10,874 nt of DNA from an uncultured Eubacteriales bacterium (GTDB taxonomy: Bacteria; Bacillota; Clostridia; Oscillospirales; CAG-272). The position numbers and the translations under genes are program-made. Positions within the stretch are counted from its first letter, which is position 1. Every line of letters begins with the position of its first letter. The stretch spans positions 1 to 10,874 of the forward strand of contig URHI01000068.1 in NCBI GenBank assembly GCA_900547565.1. Direction: 5' to 3'. The notes below the pieces were generated by a model that worked only from the letters and a program-made list of their open reading frames with translations, made no database searches and was not told the origin of the DNA. This document shows, piece by piece, positions 5,448 to 10,874 of the stretch.

Positions 5448-5463
5448 AACATACTATGTTGGT
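5445..5463. promoter_or_regulatory. 19-bp palindromic operator of cysK
   Basis: ACCAACATACTATGTTGGT is a perfect palindrome (9-bp arms, one central base). It begins 3 bp downstream of the -10 box and covers the predicted start point (about 5460), the position of a repressor site. Size and dyad symmetry fit an Rrf2-family dimer, and the only regulator in the window is the Rrf2 protein at 974-1399. That pairing is inferred, not shown. Confidence 0.75.
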
Positions 5464-5466
5464 AGT

Positions 5467-5495
5467 ATTATAATCCGCTGTCGCTGTTTTGTCAA
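5467..5495 (-). promoter_or_regulatory. Perfect consensus sigma-A promoter of cysK-mnmA
   Basis: Minus-strand TTGACA (5495-5490), a 17-bp spacer, then TATAAT (5472-5467). All 12 hexamer positions match consensus. Upstream on the same strand are A and T tracts (about 5500-5528) of UP-element type. Such a strong core needs repression to be controlled, fitting the palindrome next to it. It now also reads into the IS transposase. Confidence 0.9.
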
Positions 5496-5543
5496 TAGAT
5501 ATTTGAAAAAAATCTGAATTTTTTTTGCAATGAGCCTGGAAAA

Positions 5544-5708
5544 GGCAAATATGGTCGGCAGAACTGCAATCAAGCCGATTTGCCCGTCGTTGTAAGCACG
5601 GATAAGCAAAAAAATGCCGCCGGCATGAAGCAAGTTCTCACACGCCCGCTAAACGGTGAGGCAACGGTGCGGCGCAAGCTCATTGCTACGCTGAGTTACG
5701 GCCTTGCG
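5544..5708. other. Hairpin-rich gene-free segment
   Basis: This part of the 502-bp gap between cysK and the lipoprotein gene has no convincing ORF. It holds three stems: GGCAAAT/ATTTGCC (5544-5550 with 5578-5584) enclosing CGGC/GCCG; ATGCCG/CGGCAT (5614-5626), bounded by a run of 7 A residues on the plus strand (T on the minus); and CGCAAG-CTCA/TGAG-CTTGCG (5673-5682 with 5692-5708, 7-nt bulge). With the terminator at 5721-5762 it could be a plus-strand small RNA or a 3' UTR relic; no known RNA family is recognised. Confidence 0.35.
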
Positions 5709-5720
5709 ACCCGAGAGCAT

Positions 5721-5764
5721 AAAAAATCACTTTACCGTACAAAAAGCGGTAAAGTGATTTTGTC
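5721..5764. terminator. Strong bidirectional terminator
   Basis: AAATCACTTTACCG (5724-5737) and its exact complement CGGTAAAGTGATTT (5747-5760) form a 14-bp stem with a 9-nt loop. On the minus strand it is followed by TTTTTT, ending the lipoprotein transcript 45 bp after its stop; on the plus strand by TTTT. It isolates the envelope genes from cysK. Confidence 0.9.
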
Positions 5765-5807
5765 TGAAACCTCGTCAACAGGTCTGCCAAAATCCAAAAC
5801 AGGCTGT

Positions 5808-7553
5808 TTACTTCAGTTTCACATCAATATATATCGGGCAGTGGTCCGAAGCATCGATCGCGGCGCTGCAGAACAAAGTGTTGTAATATCTTACATCAAC
5901 ACCTCCTGATGTTGCTATATGATCAATGCACACCGCCGCCGACGCTGAAGGCTTGCTGCCGCGCGTATGCGTGGTTTTGCATGCGCGGTTTATAACGTCT
6001 GCTGTGTATTTTGGATCCTGCATGCCGGTCGCGGCCATAAAGCCTTTGAAATCATCTGAGGTTTCGGCCTGGTTGTAATCCCCGGTGCTGAAAACGGGGC
6101 ATTTGTACTTGGCCACCAGTTCATTTATCAGCTTGGCGTTCTCAACCGCCTGCACCTGCTGCATTGCGGCATTGGAGCCAAGATCCCAGTGTGTACTGGT
6201 GACTATAAAGGTCGTCCCGTCAGACTTGCGGCAGAAGTATCCCCATGTCAGATTGCGCAGTAGCGGGCTGTTGCCCTGAGAGTAGACGGTGCATCCGCTG
6301 TCCAGCAGCTCAACCGTTTCGGTGTTATACATCAATGTGGAATAATCCGGCCCGCCGGAAGGAATTGTTCGCACGGCAAAGGCATACGTGCCTTCCATAA
6401 GATTATCCAGTGCATCATACCACACCGCGGTTACTTCCTGAAGGCCGACCACATCGGGGCGATAGCAATACAATATCCTGGCAACATTGGTGTCACGGCC
6501 GGCGACAGGCGGCTTGTCATTCCACAGCTCGGCGAGTATATTGAAGGACATTATGCGCAGATCCGCGCCCTCTGCAAGTGCCGGATCCTCACCATCAGAC
6601 AGCGTAATACTTCCTTTTCCGTCACACAAGTAGTTATCTGAGATCCTGAAATCCGGGACGCACATTCCGGACAGAAAGGTTGTGGCGAATTCGTCTGCGG
6701 CAAGCATTGTTGACATATTTGTGCCGCCACCGATAACCAGCTTTTTGCCGTCCGTCCGGACGGTATATTCAAGTCCGGTCATGTTTTTGAGGACCGCCGT
6801 CTGACTGCGGCTGCTCAAACCTACCAGTATTTCGCAATCCTGTGCCGCCGTTTTGTCGGGCACAACGTCCAGCTTGACTCCGCACAGCTTTTCAACTGCG
6901 GAAGCGAGCCTATCGGCCGCATCCTTGGTATTTTTGTTGCCCGAGGCATAGACCAAACGGTAAGCGGACAGCGGGTTTGCTTCATCAAACAGGTTGCGGT
7001 TGCCTGACAAGTAGGTATAATCCTGCTTCATTTTCATGATGTTTTTGTCCCCCTGCTTTTCTACACTGACCAACTGAGAGGTGAAATATTCGGCGGCAGT
7101 ACGCAGATCGTCTGCCGTGCAGGCGGCGATGACCACCTTGTTGCCGACCGTGCGTATCGCAAAATCCCCGCTGTTGAGCGTTTGTATAACCTGCGCGGTT
7201 TCATCACGGTTGGTGTAACCAACGAGTATTTCGCGTGTTTCGGAATCAGGCTGCTCTCCCCGCCGGACCCAGTCGGTGTTTATTTTAATGCTTTTACTTT
7301 CAAGCATGTCAGCTATGCGATTTTTAAGAGCGACAGCTATGTCGGTAATTACCTGCGGACTGTCCTCGGCACGTATAATAGTGTAGGAAACGTCATCGGA
7401 AAACAGTATTTTGCCGTTCTGTTCAGTGTCTGAGGTTGGCAAAGAGGTATCCTGAGCGGGTGTTGTGGTATCATTATCCGCCCCTGTGTTGTTACAGCCC
7501 GCAAGCATGAGCAGCGCGAGCACAATACACAAAACAATTCTTAAGATCTTCAT
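5808..7553 (-). CDS. Lipoprotein with endonuclease/exonuclease/phosphatase domain
   Basis: 581 aa. The lipoprotein signal ends in the lipobox LAGC, Cys20, followed by a Thr/Asp-rich linker (21-50), so it should be anchored on the outer membrane face. Two related domains follow (about 57-163 and 198-297): each has an EILVG motif (108-112; 241-245), a following S/T-N/S-R, then an [FY]-x-[IV]-RT-x-G-[NK]-K-x-VI strand, resembling the N-terminal domain of GH67-type proteins. The C-terminus (331-581) is an EEP metal-dependent phosphodiesterase: Asn338 in MSFNIL, Glu373 in GLQEV, His455 in TSTHWD, Asp492 and Asn494 in GDYN, Asp570-His571 in SDHCPI. All main catalytic motifs are present. The substrate could be nucleic acid, a phospholipid or a sugar phosphate. 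It starts 37 bp after the glucosaminidase gene, with AAAGGCGG 8 nt before the ATG, and is probably in the same operon. Confidence 0.88.
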   Translation of the reverse strand: MKILRIVLCIVLALLMLAGCNNTGADNDTTTPAQDTSLPTSDTEQNGKILFSDDVSYTIIRAEDSPQVITDIAVALKNRIADMLESKSIKINTDWVRRGEQPDSETREILVGYTNRDETAQVIQTLNSGDFAIRTVGNKVVIAACTADDLRTAAEYFTSQLVSVEKQGDKNIMKMKQDYTYLSGNRNLFDEANPLSAYRLVYASGNKNTKDAADRLASAVEKLCGVKLDVVPDKTAAQDCEILVGLSSRSQTAVLKNMTGLEYTVRTDGKKLVIGGGTNMSTMLAADEFATTFLSGMCVPDFRISDNYLCDGKGSITLSDGEDPALAEGADLRIMSFNILAELWNDKPPVAGRDTNVARILYCYRPDVVGLQEVTAVWYDALDNLMEGTYAFAVRTIPSGGPDYSTLMYNTETVELLDSGCTVYSQGNSPLLRNLTWGYFCRKSDGTTFIVTSTHWDLGSNAAMQQVQAVENAKLINELVAKYKCPVFSTGDYNQAETSDDFKGFMAATGMQDPKYTADVINRACKTTHTRGSKPSASAAVCIDHIATSGGVDVRYYNTLFCSAAIDASDHCPIYIDVKLK

Positions 7554-7590
7554 ATAAAGTACCGCCTTTTCTTAATTCTGGAATAATAAG

Positions 7591-9930
7591 TCAGTCAAAC
7601 GTCCTCATGACATCAAGCTCTGCGGAGCTGTAGCGCGGCGAACCTACCGCCCTTGCGGCGCTCCACACCTGTGCAACCGAACGGCACGACCAGTCCGGCG
7701 AATAGTCGGAAAACAGGCAGGCAGTTGCCGAATTGGAATATACAATGCAGACATACGCCGCGGCGGAATATCCGGTATTGCGGTCCGAAACGGGAATAGC
7801 GTCGGTGTCGCCGCTGAATGCGTAATATCCGCCCGGCATGGCCGTCTGCCGCCACGATTCGGCAACGGTTTTCTTGTATGCAATCGATCTTGCCGCCAGC
7901 TCGGCAGTGTCAAGCGTGCTCAGACCGTCCACCGGGGTAGGACATATGATAAGTCCGCAGCTGACTTTGTCGTCTCCAACCACCGAGCGCAGCTTTTCAT
8001 AGCCGTCGCGGTCAACTATTCCGTTGAAGCGCAGTGCGGAAACTGCGGCTATCTTGGCTGACGCGCCGTAGCGCATACCGATAAAAAGATACAACGGAGA
8101 GATGGTGATATTGCCGTCTGCCATAACGCCGGCACCGGCAGGAAGCAGCATTTCGGACTGTCCCTGCACTGTCACCAACCAGCCGGCAAAGTGATAGTTT
8201 GGTTCTGTGGGCGCAGGCGCCTGAGGCAGCGTATAAACACTTCCCGCCTCCACCTGTTCGGTCTGTTCCGTATCTCCTTTTACGGTCACGGTCACAGCCG
8301 GCTTGCTTACCGTAACGTGCACAGCCGCGATTAGATAATAACGCACATTGTTTCGCGTGTTATCGGTCACGTCGAACCCGACCCGGCCGCGCACAGCCAC
8401 GACATGCTTACCCACTGTCAATGCCTCTGCCGGTACCTCGGCACTGAAATAATACGGAACTTCGGGTGCGGCGCAACCGGAAAAGGCCTTGTCGGTAATA
8501 GTGAGCTTGTCCTCATGTGTGCCTGACATAGCCACCCACTCGCCGCCGTCGATGCTGTACTCATATGCCTGAGGTACGCAGGAGTGCAGTGACGAGCCGG
8601 TTACGCTGAGCACCTCGCCCGCGGTGTGCGGAATTTCAAAGGTGTTAACGTAGGTGTTGATATATTCCGGGCAGTCGGTATACATGGACAGGTGATTGCG
8701 ACTGCTGTATTTTGACGGCGATGTCGCATAATACTCGCATTTACCCGCAGCGGGGTCGGGACAGGAGGCATCCGGCATACCGGAATAGACCGGAATTACA
8801 AAAGTGAACGGACAGTCAAGGCAATCTCCCGCCGCCACGGAGGTATAGCTGTTGCGGGCCTCGGACAGTGCCGCTCCGATATTCTGCATATACTGTCCCC
8901 AGAAGTTACGAGAACCGCCGGAGGCAGACTTTGAGCGGTTATCTACGTTCCACTTCTGCAGGTACAGCGTGTTCTGATAGTTACCGATATATGAATTGCT
9001 CAGCTTGACTGCTCCGCCGTATATAGACTTCCATTTTGTATCCCAGCTCGGCGAGCCTCCCCATTTGTCAGCCATTGACGCAGTTCCTGTCTCAGCCTCC
9101 TTCATAGCGCCGAGCAGTATGGCAAAGCGACCGGTGCCGGACGCATTTATATTGAAGAAATTATAAAGCCCGTTGTAGCTTTTGAGCTGAGCCTCGGTGT
9201 AGCCTGAAGACGGTGCATAGACAAGGGCACCGTTTTCGGTCTGAATATTGTTGGAGTAATAATACCACAGCTTGTCACCGCAGCTGCCGTTTATCTGTGC
9301 GCCGCGGCCGCTGCCCTGCTCCTGGCGAGCACGTGAGGCCAGATGTATCGGATTTATGCCCAGCTCGCGGCCAACCTCATAAAAATATTCAGCATATGTA
9401 TATCCGTTCTCGAGCTTTGCGCCGTCCATAAACGTTCCGGCCAACGCGGTTTCAACCTGCGACACAGTTATACTGTCGCGGAAGCTGAGATCCTCAAACT
9501 GAAATATGTCCTTTTCATTGAGAAAGTTGCGCGGATCCATAAAATAGCTCACGGCGGCAGCCGAGGCCTGATACCAGCCCGAGTCATATTTCTGCGTGTT
9601 GGTACTGTGGCGGTATGCCGCGAACGCTTCGCTTGCCGAAATAAGTGAGCGCTTGGGGTTATCGTCTGTTTCCATGTACAGGCAATACTCCCATGTATAC
9701 TTGGAATTGAGCTGTGTCACCATGAGCGGCTCGAAGCTCCATGACGGGTGAAGCAGGTGCAGCTCATACAGCCGGTCAACGTACGAGTCGGGGAAGCCCA
9801 GCCCGCGCAGATACGACCTGTACTCGTCATAGTCCGATGTACCGGCAGCTCCGACAGGCATCGCTGTCATGACCGCGACCGCCAAAACGGCCATCAGCAA
9901 CGCTACCGACCGCTTCAAACAGTTGTTCAT
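7591..9930 (-). CDS. Secreted GH73-type N-acetylglucosaminidase
   Basis: 779 aa from the ATG at 9930; GGGAGG lies 9 nt upstream, which favours it over the in-frame ATG at 9954. Signal peptide 1-29 (hydrophobic 9-24, cleavage near VGAA). Residues 36-165 match the clostridial pre-catalytic region (YLRGLGFPDSYVDRLYELH, then WYQASAAAVSYFMDPRNFLNE). The glucosaminidase core is about 170-310 with the probable catalytic Glu204 in LASRARQEQG. Middle part (about 365-545): Cys-containing segment, then beta-rich domains. About 550-615 is an InlB/Listeria-Bacteroides-type repeat (NYHFAGWLV ... ISPLY). About 618-779 is a C-terminal module (GASAKIAAVSALRFNGIVD ...) of a type I recall at the ends of secreted ruminococcal proteins, role unknown. 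It should cut GlcNAc-MurNAc links in peptidoglycan; divergent from another wall hydrolase. Confidence 0.9.
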   Translation of the reverse strand: MNNCLKRSVALLMAVLAVAVMTAMPVGAAGTSDYDEYRSYLRGLGFPDSYVDRLYELHLLHPSWSFEPLMVTQLNSKYTWEYCLYMETDDNPKRSLISASEAFAAYRHSTNTQKYDSGWYQASAAAVSYFMDPRNFLNEKDIFQFEDLSFRDSITVSQVETALAGTFMDGAKLENGYTYAEYFYEVGRELGINPIHLASRARQEQGSGRGAQINGSCGDKLWYYYSNNIQTENGALVYAPSSGYTEAQLKSYNGLYNFFNINASGTGRFAILLGAMKEAETGTASMADKWGGSPSWDTKWKSIYGGAVKLSNSYIGNYQNTLYLQKWNVDNRSKSASGGSRNFWGQYMQNIGAALSEARNSYTSVAAGDCLDCPFTFVIPVYSGMPDASCPDPAAGKCEYYATSPSKYSSRNHLSMYTDCPEYINTYVNTFEIPHTAGEVLSVTGSSLHSCVPQAYEYSIDGGEWVAMSGTHEDKLTITDKAFSGCAAPEVPYYFSAEVPAEALTVGKHVVAVRGRVGFDVTDNTRNNVRYYLIAAVHVTVSKPAVTVTVKGDTEQTEQVEAGSVYTLPQAPAPTEPNYHFAGWLVTVQGQSEMLLPAGAGVMADGNITISPLYLFIGMRYGASAKIAAVSALRFNGIVDRDGYEKLRSVVGDDKVSCGLIICPTPVDGLSTLDTAELAARSIAYKKTVAESWRQTAMPGGYYAFSGDTDAIPVSDRNTGYSAAAYVCIVYSNSATACLFSDYSPDWSCRSVAQVWSAARAVGSPRYSSAELDVMRTFD

Positions 9931-9977
9931 AATAATAATCCTCCCCGGGATCATATCTCCCCTGATTTTTTCATGTA

Positions 9978-9994
9978 TATGAAATCATTTCATA
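9978..9994. promoter_or_regulatory. 17-bp palindrome at the glucosaminidase start point
   Basis: TATGAAATCATTTCATA is a perfect palindrome (8-bp arms, one central base). It begins 2 bp downstream of the -10 box and covers the predicted transcription start, the same layout as at cysK but with a different sequence. Likely operator for an unidentified repressor. Confidence 0.6.
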
Positions 9995-9996
9995 AA

Positions 9997-10025
9997 ATTA
10001 TATCATATTCCCACATTGGTTTCAA
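9997..10025 (-). promoter_or_regulatory. Sigma-A promoter of the glucosaminidase operon
   Basis: Minus-strand TTGAAA (10025-10020), 17-bp spacer, TATAAT (10002-9997), with TG one base before the -10 (extended -10). Predicted start near 9990, about 60 nt ahead of the ATG at 9930. It probably serves both the glucosaminidase and the lipoprotein gene. Confidence 0.82.
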
Positions 10026-10054
10026 TAGGCAGTCCGGATTTTTTGCCAAAGCTA

Positions 10055-10084
10055 TTTACAAAGGGTAGGCATATGTGGTATAAT
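10055..10084 (+). promoter_or_regulatory. Sigma-A promoter of the CHAP gene
   Basis: TTTACA (10055-10060), 18-bp spacer, TATAAT (10079-10084), with an extended -10 TG at 10076-10077. Predicted start near 10091, leaving a leader of about 74 nt. It is 30 bp from the oppositely oriented glucosaminidase promoter and does not overlap it. Confidence 0.8.
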
Positions 10085-10127
10085 TTCGGTGTCGAAAAGC
10101 CTCAAATTGTCAATATATATGTATTGA
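10084..10127. promoter_or_regulatory. Two dyads in the CHAP gene leader
   Basis: TTTCG-GTGT-CGAAA (10084-10097) touches the -10 box and covers the predicted start point; TCAATA-TATATG-TATTGA (10110-10127) lies about 20 nt downstream. Either could be an operator or mRNA hairpin. They differ in sequence from the glucosaminidase palindrome, so shared control is not indicated. Confidence 0.35.
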
Positions 10128-10164
10128 ATTAGCAAAACTAACACATAATATGGAGAACCGGAAA

Positions 10165-10874
10165 ATGAAACTATGTAAAAGAATGGTGCTGTACTTGCTT
10201 ATACTGCTCATGGTTATTACCGTCGTTCCGATAACAACATCGGCAACTGATCCCGTGTATACGACCTCCGAGCCATACCGCAGCAGCCAGTATTACGCTC
10301 AACTCAAATCCGTCACGCTGACAGGAGACCAGCGCACCGACGTGGTGCTTGTGGCACTGTCCCAGCTTGGCTACCACGAGGGTGACAGCGATGCCGATAT
10401 GCACGGAAATTCCTCCGGCACCCGCGACTTCGTTGAATATAACCGGCTTTACGGCAAGGTAGACAATAATCAGGGCAACGGAGTCAGCTACGGCTACTAC
10501 TGGTGCTGTGCCTTCGCCACATGGTGCACACGGCAGGCGGGTGTTCCGACGACTGTAGTCAAAACCGAGATAAGCTGCACACGGCTGATCACATGGTTTC
10601 GCAAGTATTCTACATATCATAAACGTACCGACGGATATACCCCGAGGACGGGTGATCTTATCTTCTTCAACTCCAACAGCAGTGCCGCAGAGTATACCGC
10701 CTCGCACATAGGTATCGTCATGTACGTAAGCGGCGACACAGTCTACACAATCGAAGGCAATACCGACAACTCGGCCGATAAAAAGCTCGGCGACCGCGTC
10801 TGCGTCAAGAGCTACAAACTTACCAGCACCTACATAGTCGGCTACGGGGTGCCGGCCTACGTGTCCGAACCCGG
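10165..10874 (+). CDS. Secreted CHAP-domain peptidoglycan hydrolase (partial)
   Basis: Open at the right edge after 236 full codons. The start at 10165 (MKLCKRMVLYLL) follows GGAG by 9 nt. Signal peptide: basic residues, then a hydrophobic run (8-23), cleavage likely near TTSA (24-27). A helical segment (about 55-70, RTDVVLVALSQLGY) leads into a CHAP (NlpC/P60-like) domain: probable nucleophile Cys114 in YYWCCAFATWC, GDLIFF at 163-168, catalytic His181 in ASHIGIV, and Glu197 in IEGNT as the polar partner. It should act outside the cell as an amidase or endopeptidase on peptidoglycan stem peptides. The protein continues after VPAYVSEP, so C-terminal binding domains may follow. Expressed from its own promoter, divergent from the glucosaminidase; the two would cut sugar and peptide bonds of the same polymer. 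Confidence 0.88.
   Translation, partial: MKLCKRMVLYLLILLMVITVVPITTSATDPVYTTSEPYRSSQYYAQLKSVTLTGDQRTDVVLVALSQLGYHEGDSDADMHGNSSGTRDFVEYNRLYGKVDNNQGNGVSYGYYWCCAFATWCTRQAGVPTTVVKTEISCTRLITWFRKYSTYHKRTDGYTPRTGDLIFFNSNSSAAEYTASHIGIVMYVSGDTVYTIEGNTDNSADKKLGDRVCVKSYKLTSTYIVGYGVPAYVSEP

Noticed and set aside
5306..5452. N-terminal extension of CysK from ATG 5452
   Set aside because: The ATG lies inside the operator, a few bases from the transcription start, with no ribosome site; homology and a good AGGAGA support 5305. The three Cys codons in the extension are in frame with cysK, so it is not a separate attenuator peptide.
5306..5466. T-box or SAM riboswitch ahead of cysK
   Set aside because: No AGGGTGGNACCGCG-type T-box sequence, no SAM-riboswitch core, and no terminator with a T-tract in the leader.
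5580..5909. 109-codon plus-strand ORF
   Set aside because: It reads through the strong bidirectional terminator and into the antisense of the lipoprotein gene, and has no ribosome site or known motif.

Overview
The window is about 10.9 kb from a Gram-positive, low-to-mid-GC gut-type Clostridia genome, most like Oscillospiraceae/Ruminococcaceae. This assignment is inferred from protein style: a clostridial Rrf2 regulator with a Cys-rich loop, a TepA-type ClpP homologue, a secreted glucosaminidase with a long C-terminal tail, a lipoprotein with ILVG-type repeats, strong AGGAGG ribosome sites and consensus sigma-A promoters. No tRNA, rRNA or CRISPR array is visible.

Layout, left to right. (1) 1-181: a perfect 12-bp-stem hairpin and four degenerate ~36-bp tandem repeats, no gene. 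(2) 182-862, minus: cytoplasmic ClpP-fold serine peptidase of the TepA/YmfB type. (3) 974-1399, minus: Rrf2-family regulator with four clustered cysteines, its own promoter (-35/-10 overlapping the end of mnmA) and its own terminator at 933-966. (4) 1454-4366, minus: mnmA (tRNA 2-thiouridylase) split by an IS3-family insertion sequence (about 2220-4033) that carries an intact 521-aa DDE transposase. (5) 4373-5305, minus: cysK, 6 nt upstream of mnmA, driven by a perfect consensus promoter (TTGACA-17-TATAAT) with a perfect 19-bp palindrome over the predicted start point. (6) 5306-5807: gene-free, with the cysK leader and promoter, a run of hairpins and a strong bidirectional terminator. (7) 5808-7553, minus: lipoprotein with two N-terminal repeat domains and a C-terminal endonuclease/exonuclease/phosphatase (EEP) domain. 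(8) 7591-9930, minus: secreted GH73-type glucosaminidase. (9) 10165 to the right edge, plus: secreted CHAP-domain cell-wall hydrolase, divergent from the glucosaminidase and cut by the window end.

Functional reading. cysK, mnmA and the Rrf2 gene form a sulfur set (cysteine synthesis, tRNA thiolation, sulfur/Fe-S-type regulator). The cysK palindrome is the natural candidate operator for the Rrf2 protein, and the Rrf2 gene's own leader carries the same 7-bp half-site. The IS has broken mnmA between its two catalytic cysteines, and it lies in frame, so the mnmA start codon now leads into a 643-codon MnmA-transposase chimera under the cysK promoter. The right third is a cell-envelope set: two secreted wall hydrolases transcribed divergently from two well-formed promoters, plus a surface lipoprotein probably co-transcribed with the glucosaminidase.

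The least explained DNA is the non-coding 3' end of the IS (2240-2434), with a 27-bp perfect inverted repeat, an inner 10-bp inverted repeat and a degenerate direct repeat; the hairpin-rich 5544-5762 segment; and the tandem hairpin repeats at the left edge. I do not see a clear new multi-gene defence or biosynthetic system here.
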